64,000 nt of DNA from G963677325 sp963677325 (lineage in GTDB: Bacteria > Bacteroidota > Bacteroidia > Bacteroidales > Prolixibacteraceae). Positions within the stretch are counted from its first letter, which is position 1, and each line of letters begins with the position of its first letter. The stretch lies in NCBI GenBank assembly GCA_963677325.2, contig CAXXGM010000010.1, forward strand, positions 62,001-126,000, read 5' to 3'. The position numbers and the translations under genes were made by a program. The notes beneath the pieces were generated by a model. That model was given only the letters and a program-made list of their open reading frames with translations. It made no database searches and was not told the DNA's origin. Positions 8,489 through 16,824 of the stretch are shown here, piece after piece.

Positions 8489-9922
8489 ATGAATAAAAAA
8501 ACACGTCAGGATATTATAACTCTTTTCAGGAACTATTTTGCCGAAGAGGTGATCAGTGAAGAGATGTTGCCTCCTTCGGGATCTTACCGGGAATATTTAA
8601 GACTTAAAAGTTCTCATTATAGCGCTATAGGTACCTGGAATGAAGATCAGAATGAAAATAGGGCATTTATTGAATTTTCAAAACATTTCAGGAGAAAAGG
8701 TCTGAATGTACCACAGATTTATGATCATAATCTTGAACGTGGAATTTACCTGCAGGAAGACCTTGGAGATTTATCTCTTTTCCAATTTGCACAGGAAGTC
8801 AGAGGTTCTGAAGGTTTTTCGGAAAGAATTATCAACGTATATCGCAAGGTGATAAGGGAATTACCCAAAATACAGATTATTGCCGGGGAAGATTTCAATT
8901 ATGGTTATTGTTATCCAAGAAAATCCTTTGACCGGCAGTCCATGATGTGGGACCTGAACTATTTTAAGTACTACTTTCTTAAACTTGCCAAAATTTCGTT
9001 TAACGAGCAACTCCTTGAAGACGATTTTACCGCATTCACCGATTATCTTTTAAAAGCTGAATGTTATTTTTTTATGTTCAGGGATTTTCAAAGCAGGAAT
9101 ATAATGATCAGAGACGGAGAGCCCTGGTTTATTGATTATCAGGGTGGGAGAGAAGGTCCTCTTCAATACGACCTGGCTTCTCTGTTGTATGATGCAAAGG
9201 CTGACATTCCACAATATGTCAGAGAAGAGCTGATCGAATTATATCTTGAGGAATTGAGTGGTATCCATCCGGTCAATCGAAATGAATTCATGCAGTTCTT
9301 TTATGGTTTCGTAATTATTCGAATCATGCAGGCCATGGGGGCATATGGTTTCCGTGGATTTTACGAAAAGAAAGAGCATTTTTTAAAGAGTATTCCTTTT
9401 GCACTTGAGAACATGAACAAAGTGCTGAGTAAAATAGATCTTCCTGTTGCTTTACCTGAATTAATGACCGTACTTGGGTCGCTGAAAAATTCCGAAGTCC
9501 TGAAAAAAATTATTACCAAGGAAATTAAACTTACCATTCGGGTGACCAGTTTCTCATATAAAAAGGGAATACCGGGCGACCCCTCGGGAAACGGAGGAGG
9601 TTTTGTTTTTGATTGCCGTTCTTTAAGCAATCCGGGCAAATATCAGGAATATATGTCACTTACCGGAAGAGATGAACAGGTTATAAAATTCTTCGAGCGG
9701 GAAAAGGAAGTAGAAAAATTCCTGGAGACAATATTTGCGCTTGTTGACAGGACTGTTGAAAAATATCTTGAATGGAAATTCACTCATTTATCCGTCTGTT
9801 TTGGTTGTACCGGTGGAATCCACCGTTCAGTCTATTCCGCCGAGCGAATGGCTTCCCATTTAAGTGAAAAATACCCTGTTCGCGTGGTGCTTCATCATCG
9901 GGAACAGGAGAATTTATTATAA
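8489..9922 (+). CDS. AmgK-like sugar kinase fused to a RapZ C-terminal domain
   Basis: 477 aa, two domains. Residues 1-330 are an aminoglycoside-phosphotransferase fold: the catalytic loop is FRDFQSRN (Asp199, Asn204) and the metal Asp216 lies in FIDYQGGREGP. This loop resembles AmgK, the anomeric kinase for N-acetylmuramate and N-acetylglucosamine. Residues 346-473 match the C-terminal domain of RapZ (SFSYKKGIP, FVFDCRSLSNP, LTGRDE, GCTGGIHRSV), which in E. coli senses glucosamine-6-phosphate and binds RNA. The RapZ P-loop domain is missing. A MurU-like nucleotidyltransferase begins 17 bp downstream. Inferred role: phosphorylation of recycled or scavenged amino sugar, with the RapZ part perhaps sensing a sugar phosphate. 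Substrate unproven. Confidence 0.8.
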   Translation: MNKKTRQDIITLFRNYFAEEVISEEMLPPSGSYREYLRLKSSHYSAIGTWNEDQNENRAFIEFSKHFRRKGLNVPQIYDHNLERGIYLQEDLGDLSLFQFAQEVRGSEGFSERIINVYRKVIRELPKIQIIAGEDFNYGYCYPRKSFDRQSMMWDLNYFKYYFLKLAKISFNEQLLEDDFTAFTDYLLKAECYFFMFRDFQSRNIMIRDGEPWFIDYQGGREGPLQYDLASLLYDAKADIPQYVREELIELYLEELSGIHPVNRNEFMQFFYGFVIIRIMQAMGAYGFRGFYEKKEHFLKSIPFALENMNKVLSKIDLPVALPELMTVLGSLKNSEVLKKIITKEIKLTIRVTSFSYKKGIPGDPSGNGGGFVFDCRSLSNPGKYQEYMSLTGRDEQVIKFFEREKEVEKFLETIFALVDRTVEKYLEWKFTHLSVCFGCTGGIHRSVYSAERMASHLSEKYPVRVVLHHREQENLL

Positions 9923-9939
9923 CGCAGGTGGATTGAGAT

Positions 9940-10656
9940 ATGAAAGCAATGATTTTTGCCGCCGGACTTGGAACGCGTCTTTATCCGTTAACCGAATCCA
10001 GACCTAAAGCTCTCATCGAAATAGCCGGTAAAACCCTTCTTCAAAGAGCGGTCGAGAAAGTCAGCGAAGCCGGTTTTAGGGACATTGTTATCAATATTCA
10101 TCATTTTGGTGAATTGATTAAGGATTTTCTTCGGGAGAAAGAAAATTTTGGATTAAACATCATGATTTCGGATGAAACAGACCAATTGTTGGATACCGGC
10201 GGTGCTATCCTTAAAGCTTCCTCGTTATTAGAAGGAGTAGATCCCGTATTGATTTATAATGTTGATGTTCTGAGCAATTTGAATTTAGAGGACCTGCTGA
10301 ATTATCATGTGAATACGGGAGGAATAGCCACATTAGCTGTCCGGAACAGGAAAACTTCCAGGTATCTTCTTTTTGATGAAGAAATGCGACTGGGTGGATG
10401 GGAAAATATATCTAGCGGACAGGAAAAAATAGTCCGGAATTCCAGATTGTTGAAGCCATTCGCTTTTAGCGGAATTCAGTTTATTGAACCAAGGATCTTT
10501 GATTTAATTACAGAGAGCAATAAGTTCTCACTTATTGCTCTTTATTTAAGACTTGCTGAATCTGAGGATATCTATGGATTTGAAGACAATTCCTCTTTGT
10601 GGATGGATCTGGGAAAACCAGACCAGCTCCGGGAAGCCGATCGAATGTTGAGCTGA
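9940..10656 (+). CDS. MurU-like sugar-1-phosphate nucleotidyltransferase
   Basis: 238 aa. N-terminal signature AAGLGTRLYPLTESRPKALI binds the nucleotide; NVDVLSNL carries the metal Asp; the C-terminal LWMDLGKPDQL closes the site. Length matches MurU (about 225 aa), which makes UDP-MurNAc from MurNAc-1-phosphate. It sits in one operon with the AmgK-like kinase, the pair that forms the fosfomycin-sparing peptidoglycan recycling route in Pseudomonas. The substrate is inferred from this pairing; a general NDP-hexose enzyme is the alternative. Confidence 0.8.
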   Translation: MKAMIFAAGLGTRLYPLTESRPKALIEIAGKTLLQRAVEKVSEAGFRDIVINIHHFGELIKDFLREKENFGLNIMISDETDQLLDTGGAILKASSLLEGVDPVLIYNVDVLSNLNLEDLLNYHVNTGGIATLAVRNRKTSRYLLFDEEMRLGGWENISSGQEKIVRNSRLLKPFAFSGIQFIEPRIFDLITESNKFSLIALYLRLAESEDIYGFEDNSSLWMDLGKPDQLREADRMLS

Positions 10657-10710
10657 AGGTTCTTTCCACAAAGTCTCGCAAGGCCTTAAGCCTTCTGTCT
10701 TTAGTCTGAC

Positions 10711-11373
10711 TTACCATTGTATAGGCTCAATCCCGTGGCTGATGAGGTATTGATTGGCCTTACTGAAATGATGATTGCCAAAGAATCCCCTGTGAGCAGA
10801 TAGAGGCGAAGGGTGGGGTGATTTTAATGTGAGATGCTTGTTCGCATCAATAAACTGACCCTTTTGTTGTGCGTAAGCTCCCCAGAGGAAGAAAACGAGG
10901 TGTTCTTTATTTTCTGCCAATAGATGGACAACCTTATCTGTGAAAATTTCCCAACCTTTATTTTGATGTGATCCAGCCTGATGAGCTCTGACAGTTAGTG
11001 TTGCATTCAAAAGAAGAACCCCTTGCTCTGCCCATCGTTCAAGATTTCCGTTTTGCGGAACTGCAATATTCAAATCATCCTTAATTTCCTTAAAGATGTT
11101 TTGCAAAGAAGGAGGGAAATTGACCGAATCAGGAACTGAGAAACAAAGTCCATGCGCCTGTCCCGGTTCATGATAAGGGTCCTGTCCAAGGATTACAACT
11201 TTCACCTTGTCAAAGGGACATTTGTTAAAAGCGTTAAAGATGAATTTACCAGGAGGAAAAATTGGATATTTTGCTACCTCTGATTTAATATAGGATGACA
11301 AGGACTCGAAATATGGTTTCTCAAATTCCGGTTTTAGCCTTTCTTTCCAACTATCCTCTATTTTAACATCCAT
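10711..11373 (-). CDS. ung: Uracil-DNA glycosylase
   Basis: 220 aa, family 1 enzyme that removes uracil from DNA at the start of base-excision repair. Seen: water-activating loop GQDPYHEPGQAHGLCFSV with the catalytic Asp, the uracil-binding LLLNATLTV, and the DNA-intercalating loop HPSPLSAHRGFFG with the catalytic His. Length is standard. It is transcribed toward the murU-like gene; only 54 bp separate the stop codons. Confidence 0.96.
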   Translation of the reverse strand: MDVKIEDSWKERLKPEFEKPYFESLSSYIKSEVAKYPIFPPGKFIFNAFNKCPFDKVKVVILGQDPYHEPGQAHGLCFSVPDSVNFPPSLQNIFKEIKDDLNIAVPQNGNLERWAEQGVLLLNATLTVRAHQAGSHQNKGWEIFTDKVVHLLAENKEHLVFFLWGAYAQQKGQFIDANKHLTLKSPHPSPLSAHRGFFGNHHFSKANQYLISHGIEPIQW

Positions 11374-11533
11374 ATTTCTTATTGTAGTTAGTTTTAAAAA
11401 TCTTCGCGTAAAATTAAAAAACTTTTTTAAGCCTTTATTTCATTGTTCTTTCATTATTCAATATCGATATCTTTACAAAATTTAGCAGCGAAGATGCTAT
11501 TGCGTGAATCAACAAATATCTTCGCAATGATTT

Positions 11534-12772
11534 ATGACACCAGATATCTATTTTTATAATCCAACCTGTGAGCTTGCTGTAGCAAATGGCTCGGAGAATT
11601 TTATGCCAAAAAATCTGCTCAGAAGAATGGAATATGATCTGGATCTGTTACCTGCCATTCTTGCCAGCCCCAAAGATATCCTTTTGGTCCATAAATATCC
11701 GGATAATAATTTTCTCGATTCTTTATCAAATGCAGGATTTGGTACAATACATCTGCAACTCCTGAATGAGAGTTTAAAAGATCCGGACTTTTTATCAAAA
11801 CCAAAAGGCTTTCTATACCCATGGGGTTGGAGCCCATCAATTCATAAGTTATTTGCTCCCTTAAAACCATCCTGTGCTCCCGAATTCTTAAATTCTCCGG
11901 TAGCTCTATGGAATCCGGTCCACAAAGAACTCTATAGCCGTAAAATGGCAAGAGAGCTGCTGTTAAATGTTCTTCAGAACACAAATTACAACTGTTTTAC
12001 TTCTCTGAGTGAACTTCCTCGGGTATGCTCTTCTCATGAGGAAATCCTTTCTTTACAAGAAAAATGGAATAGGGTTATCGTTAAATCACCATGGAGTTCT
12101 TCAGGGAGGGGATTACAGATTCTGCGGCCGGGAGAATACAACCGCTCCAACTATCAGGTGATTACCGGATTCATAAGGCAGCAGGGCTACGTCATGGTAG
12201 AACCATTCTATGATAAGATCCTGGATATCTCATTCCAATTTTATTCAAAAGGGAACGGACAGATTGATTTTCTCGGTATTTGCTCCTTTAAAACAGACCG
12301 GTCAGGCAGGTATTCAGGAAGTTATATAGAAGAAATTCCGTTCAACACTGATTCTTCACTAAAGGACTTCTTTTCAGAGCATCTTAGTGAAACCAAAGAC
12401 CGTATAAAAAAAGCTTTAATAAACAGCCCCTATTCTCTTCATTATCAGGGATGGATCGGAGTTGATTCTATAATATACAGGACTTTAGATGATGGTTTCA
12501 AGATTCAACCATGTATTGAAGTAAATTGTCGTTATACTATGGGAGCCATTGTTTTAGCTATTCGCGAAAGAATAGCTAAAGGTTCAGGAGGCTTTTTTAG
12601 TGTTCAATACAAAAAAGAAGGAGACCTGAAACAATTCAATCAGGAACAGAATCTTATAAATCCTTTGATCATTGATAATAATAAAATCGTCAAAGGATTT
12701 CTTCCCATAACTCCTGTTTTAAGCAATACTTCCTTTGGAGCCTCCTTGGTGATCAATCAAAAATTAAAATAA
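11534..12772 (+). CDS. ATP-grasp-like protein, substrate unknown
   Basis: 412 aa, no signal peptide. The start DIYFYNPTCELAVANG is distinctive. An ATP-binding strand and glycine loop VIVKSPWSSSGRGLQ (about 180-194) and a C-terminal IEVNCRYTMG (about 340), which resembles the metal-binding ExN motif, suggest an ATP-grasp ligase fold. I cannot name a substrate. It is a single-gene unit between ung (divergent) and the UspA protein, so the neighbours do not help. Confidence 0.6.
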   Translation: MTPDIYFYNPTCELAVANGSENFMPKNLLRRMEYDLDLLPAILASPKDILLVHKYPDNNFLDSLSNAGFGTIHLQLLNESLKDPDFLSKPKGFLYPWGWSPSIHKLFAPLKPSCAPEFLNSPVALWNPVHKELYSRKMARELLLNVLQNTNYNCFTSLSELPRVCSSHEEILSLQEKWNRVIVKSPWSSSGRGLQILRPGEYNRSNYQVITGFIRQQGYVMVEPFYDKILDISFQFYSKGNGQIDFLGICSFKTDRSGRYSGSYIEEIPFNTDSSLKDFFSEHLSETKDRIKKALINSPYSLHYQGWIGVDSIIYRTLDDGFKIQPCIEVNCRYTMGAIVLAIRERIAKGSGGFFSVQYKKEGDLKQFNQEQNLINPLIIDNNKIVKGFLPITPVLSNTSFGASLVINQKLK

Positions 12773-12799
12773 AACAAATCATTCTTTTATCCGTATCTG

Positions 12800-12830
12800 T
12801 TGATTATAATTGCTTTTGATTGTATATTTA
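12800..12830 (+). promoter_or_regulatory. Putative promoter of the UspA-domain gene
   Basis: TTG at 12800-12802, a 20-bp spacer, then TATATTTA at 12823-12830, one mismatch from TAnnTTTG. It lies 39 bp before the ATG. Confidence 0.45.
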
Positions 12831-12868
12831 CTATAAGTATTGTAAAGAGAAAGAATTATTAAATAATC

Positions 12869-13996
12869 ATGTCCATGGCCAACCGATTAATTACCGTCGC
12901 TCGGGCTGAATTCATACACAGGGCCTATTTCTACAAAGAACTGCTTAGCAGTGATGGAATAGAAAGTGTGATCTTAATTCAAGGCATAGATGGCGCCCAG
13001 TCCGAAAATGAAATTGAATTACAGGTGGAGGAGGAGGATGCTCCCCGTGCTCTTGAATTAATGGAAGAGGTTATGTCCAATTATAAAACCAAACAAAAAG
13101 AATCTGTTCAGATAAATATTTCTGTTAAAAATATTCTTGTTCCAATCGATTTTTCGCAATATTCACTCAATGCGGCCAAATATGCCTTGAATGTGGCAAA
13201 TCAGAAAAAAGCCTCTATAACATTTATACATGCTTTTTATGATGCGGTCTCTAATCCGGTCAATTATGAAAGTTTTTATTCATATCCTGCTGATTTAAGC
13301 GAGACCCAGCATGAAATAGAAGCAGATGCCATTGATCAGATGAAAAACTTCACGAACAGCCTTAAAAAATACATGGATATTGAAGGCATTATCGGAATTA
13401 AACCAAAGCACCGGGTTCTGGCAGGAACTGCTGAGGACGTGATTCTCTCTACAATTAAATCAGGGGAATTTGATCTTATTATCGTTGGATCACGGGCTAC
13501 TGTACCATCTGATTCATGGTTTGGCGACTTCACCAATACCCTGATCGAAAAATCGACTATTCCTGTCATGGCAATTCCCGAGAATGCTGTTTATAAGCAA
13601 TCCAATTTTAAAAAACTCATGTATGCCACTAATTTTGATAAATCCGATGGCATTGCAATCCGCAAACTTCTCAGCATTGCCGCTCCACTCGAAACGGAGG
13701 TCCATATTGTTCACATTGATGTAACCGATAACAATCCTTTTATCAACTTTGATTTGTCTCATTTTAAAGAAAAATTCATCGGTAAAATCGAAAATGTCAA
13801 AATGGTAATTGGTTTAATTGTAAATAAAGAGATCATTAAAGGGATCGAAAATTACATTACAGAAAAGAACATCGATATTCTTGCCGTAACAACTCACAAA
13901 CGAAATATTATAACTTCATTCCTTAAACCAAGTATAACGAAAGAACTGCTGATTCAAATTCCTGTCCCGCTACTGGTTTTTCATTCAAATCCATGA
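12869..13996 (+). CDS. DUF2007 domain fused to two universal stress (UspA) domains
   Basis: 375 aa. Residues 1-75 look like the small DUF2007 signal-transducing domain (ITVARAEFIHRAYFYKELL, then IELQVEEEDAPRALELMEE). Residues 88-233 form the first UspA domain, with VPIDFSQYS at the start and DLIIVGSRA plus TIPVMAIP at the end. Residues 241-374 form a second, more divergent UspA domain ending VPLLVFHS; it lacks a clear G2xG9GS ATP loop. Cytoplasmic, and probably a stress or starvation sensor or chaperone. Tandem UspA proteins are common in Bacteroidetes; the N-terminal addition is less usual. Confidence 0.8.
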   Translation: MSMANRLITVARAEFIHRAYFYKELLSSDGIESVILIQGIDGAQSENEIELQVEEEDAPRALELMEEVMSNYKTKQKESVQINISVKNILVPIDFSQYSLNAAKYALNVANQKKASITFIHAFYDAVSNPVNYESFYSYPADLSETQHEIEADAIDQMKNFTNSLKKYMDIEGIIGIKPKHRVLAGTAEDVILSTIKSGEFDLIIVGSRATVPSDSWFGDFTNTLIEKSTIPVMAIPENAVYKQSNFKKLMYATNFDKSDGIAIRKLLSIAAPLETEVHIVHIDVTDNNPFINFDLSHFKEKFIGKIENVKMVIGLIVNKEIIKGIENYITEKNIDILAVTTHKRNIITSFLKPSITKELLIQIPVPLLVFHSNP

Positions 13997-14251
13997 AAAT
14001 CCAGGATTTAAATTCCAATTTTATTTATCAGTCCCTTCTTCAATGTTACCACTTATGTATATACCCTTTTGATAAAAACTTTTAAACATTATTTTTGTTT
14101 TATGGTATTGATTAATACAGTTAATTTATTATTGTGAATTGAATATCAATCAATTTAAAACTGCAGAATAAAAATGATATTAAATAACATATTTTGATTT
14201 ATTTTGCGGTTTGTAATAGAAAATGCCTTTTGATTATTCTTATTTTTTTAA

Positions 14252-15382
14252 ATGCTAATGAGTAGAATTGCTAATAATAGGTTCAACAGAATGATCGGTG
14301 GATTTTTTTCACCTATCAGACTATTGCCCGTTAAAAAAATTTCCTTCCCAATTATTCTGGCAATTATTATCTGTTCCTGTAATTCGATGCAAAAAATTTC
14401 AATTCAGGTAGCAAAACCTCCGCAGCACCCTGTTTCCCCCGAAATACAGGCAATCGCACTTCTCAATCGAAGCATGACAAGAAATTTCACCAATCTCGGA
14501 AGGGATTCGCTCGAAAAAATACTTGTAAAAAGCGAACTTGATCTGGATACTTTAATGCTGGATAGTATTGCAGCAGATACAACAATCCAGGTTGCTGCCA
14601 AAGCGCTCTTCGAATCCGATCGCTTCGATATGGTAGTTCCAAAACAAAGGAATCTTAACCGAATTGATACGACAAGACTCCTAAATCCTTTGGATAAAGA
14701 ATTTATTGATGGAATACGCAGGGACTTTAAGGTCGATGCAGTTCTTGTATTGGAGGGATTTTCGGAAAAAGTGATTACGAATCTTGAATCCCAAAGTTTT
14801 TTAATTGGTTTCGAATCCGGAAGATTTGTTAACCAGTATAAAGGCACAATCAATGTGGCGTATAATATGGAATGGCGGTTATACCAGCCGGACCTTAATC
14901 CCCCAATTCTAAGATTCAATACGACGGATACTGTTTTTTGGAACTCCCTAGACTATTCGCTGCAGAATATGTATGATAAGTTACCTTCCTTAAAAGAAGC
15001 ACTGATTGGGGGTGGGATTGCTTCCGGAATTGATATGGCCTATAATATAAGCCCTAAGTGGGTTAATGAAATTCGCCGTTATTATGTTACGGGGAACAAA
15101 GAAGCAGACGCTGCCGTTCCGTTGATCATGGCCAATAAATGGGAAGATGCAGCTGAGATTTGGAAGAAATTCGCAGGTGCATCATCAAAAAACTTTAGGA
15201 GTAAAATAGAATATAATCTGGCTCTTGCTGCTGAAATGACCGGTAATGTGGATCAGGCAATTGATTGGGCCACCAAATCCTATAAAACAAAATATTCTTA
15301 TCAGATCGAATCTTATTTAAAGTATCTTAATCAGAGAAGTAAATTATTGAAAAAATCTGATAAAAATCAGCTGCCCGGATAA
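14252..15382 (+). CDS. DUF6340-like lipoprotein with TPR-like tail
   Basis: 376 aa. A hydrophobic segment (residues 28-42) ends in a lipobox-like ICSC, so Cys43 is probably lipidated. The N-terminus is long, and a start at Met14 is plausible. The body (about 60-280) resembles Bacteroidetes lipoproteins of the DUF6340 type. The last 90 residues (KWEDAAEIWKKFAG, then YNLALAAEMTGNVDQAIDWATKSY) look like one or two tetratricopeptide repeats. Role unknown; probably a periplasmic or outer-membrane scaffold. It lies 46 bp upstream of the M48 protease and may share its transcript. Confidence 0.65.
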   Translation: MLMSRIANNRFNRMIGGFFSPIRLLPVKKISFPIILAIIICSCNSMQKISIQVAKPPQHPVSPEIQAIALLNRSMTRNFTNLGRDSLEKILVKSELDLDTLMLDSIAADTTIQVAAKALFESDRFDMVVPKQRNLNRIDTTRLLNPLDKEFIDGIRRDFKVDAVLVLEGFSEKVITNLESQSFLIGFESGRFVNQYKGTINVAYNMEWRLYQPDLNPPILRFNTTDTVFWNSLDYSLQNMYDKLPSLKEALIGGGIASGIDMAYNISPKWVNEIRRYYVTGNKEADAAVPLIMANKWEDAAEIWKKFAGASSKNFRSKIEYNLALAAEMTGNVDQAIDWATKSYKTKYSYQIESYLKYLNQRSKLLKKSDKNQLPG

Positions 15383-15428
15383 ATTATTCGGTTTCTTCAT
15401 TAATCCATTCTTATTTCATTTCTTTCAC

Positions 15429-16661
15429 ATGGTAAATACACTTTATTTTCTCATTCTGTTCATTATTGTAATCGATTTTGCTTTTGAACGCTGGCTTGAT
15501 TACCTCAATACCACAAAATGGTCATCCAGGCTGCCTGCTGAATTTGAGGGAATTTATAATGAAGAAAAATATCAACTTTCCCAGGAGTACGAAAAAACCA
15601 AATACAGGTTTTCAATGCTTACCGGAATACTCGGATTTGTAGCGATTCTTTTAATGTTTATCCTTGGAGGATTCGGCTGGTTGGATTCTCTGATCCGTGA
15701 AAGAGTGAATCACCCCATTTTAATCACCTTGTTATTCTTTGGAATAATTGGATTGGCTTCCGAATTATTCTCTCTGCCACTTTCATGGTATGAAACTTTT
15801 GTGATTGAAGAAAAGTTCGGTTTCAATAAATCCACAATAAAAATTTTTTTTCTGGATCATCTGAAAGGATTGATACTTGGCACGATTATCGGTGGAGGTA
15901 TCCTGGCATTAATTGTTTGGATTTATCTTTTGACAGGTAGGCTTTTCTGGCTTTATGCCCTTACGGTCATCATCGTTTTTTCTTTGTTTATGACGCTTTT
16001 TTATTCTAATTTAATCGTTCCTCTGTTTAATAAACAGAAACCTTTGGAAGAAGGGAAGTTAAAATCAGCGATCAAAGAATTTTGTGAAAGGGTTCGTTTT
16101 AAACTGGACAATGTATTTGTAATTGACGGATCAAAACGCTCTACCAAAGCCAACGCCTACTTTACAGGAATGGGAAAGAAAAAAAGAATTGTTTTGTACG
16201 ACACACTTATAAATGAAATGAATCCCGGCGAAATAGTTGCCGTACTGGCCCACGAAATAGGTCATTATAAGAAGAAACACATCATCTATACCCTGGTCAT
16301 CTCTTTTTTAAGCACAGCCCTGATGCTCTACATTTTCTCCCTGGTAAGCGGGAACCCTGCCTTTGCCGAAGTTTTGGGGGCAAAGCAACCTGGTTTTCAT
16401 TTGTCCGTGGTAACTTTTGGTATTTTATATTCGCCCCTGTCTTTTATCATTGGAATAGGAATGAATATCCTCTCGCGAAAAAATGAATATGAAGCCGATA
16501 ATTTTGCTGCCTCAAATTACAATGGAAAATCTCTTGCCAATGCCTTGAAAAAACTCTCAGTCCATAATCTTTCCAATTTAACACCCCATCCATTCTATGT
16601 TTTTTTCCATTATTCTCATCCAACCTTGTTACAGCGATTGAGAAATCTGGCAAGTAAATGA
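15429..16661 (+). CDS. M48 family (Ste24-like) membrane zinc metalloprotease
   Basis: 410 aa with about seven membrane segments. The catalytic motif HEIGH lies in VLAHEIGHYKKKH (about 275), and the third zinc ligand is the Glu of NEYEADNFAA. The overall order (N-terminal helices, large mixed region, HExxH, late transmembrane helices) matches CAAX prenyl protease 1/Ste24 rather than the shorter HtpX. In bacteria these act in membrane-protein quality control. Substrate not known here. Confidence 0.9.
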   Translation: MVNTLYFLILFIIVIDFAFERWLDYLNTTKWSSRLPAEFEGIYNEEKYQLSQEYEKTKYRFSMLTGILGFVAILLMFILGGFGWLDSLIRERVNHPILITLLFFGIIGLASELFSLPLSWYETFVIEEKFGFNKSTIKIFFLDHLKGLILGTIIGGGILALIVWIYLLTGRLFWLYALTVIIVFSLFMTLFYSNLIVPLFNKQKPLEEGKLKSAIKEFCERVRFKLDNVFVIDGSKRSTKANAYFTGMGKKKRIVLYDTLINEMNPGEIVAVLAHEIGHYKKKHIIYTLVISFLSTALMLYIFSLVSGNPAFAEVLGAKQPGFHLSVVTFGILYSPLSFIIGIGMNILSRKNEYEADNFAASNYNGKSLANALKKLSVHNLSNLTPHPFYVFFHYSHPTLLQRLRNLASK

Positions 16662-16744
16662 AAAGATAAAACGGTCCTTATTTTCTTTCTTGTAAAAATG
16701 AAATTCTGTTTCTGAAATGATATCCCCGGGAGGTTTGGGCTGGT

Positions 16745-16783
16745 CTTTATTCGTACTTTATTCGTTTGGATACGAATAAAGTC
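16745..16783. repeat. 11-bp period repeat block with inverted repeat
   Basis: CTTTATTCGTA (16745-16755) is followed directly by CTTTATTCGTT (16756-16766). ACTTTATTCG at 16755-16764 forms a perfect 10-bp inverted repeat with CGAATAAAGT at 16773-16782. The block lies between converging genes, 84 bp after the protease stop. There is no T tract, so a terminator is unlikely. Confidence 0.65.
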
Positions 16784-16824
16784 GGGCATAAACTCAGAAA
16801 TGAAATGTCAGGAAAAGTAAAGAT

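Noticed and set aside
10532..10717. 61-codon minus-strand frame overlapping the murU-like gene and the ung 3' end
   Set aside because: It is antisense to well-supported genes and has no family resemblance.
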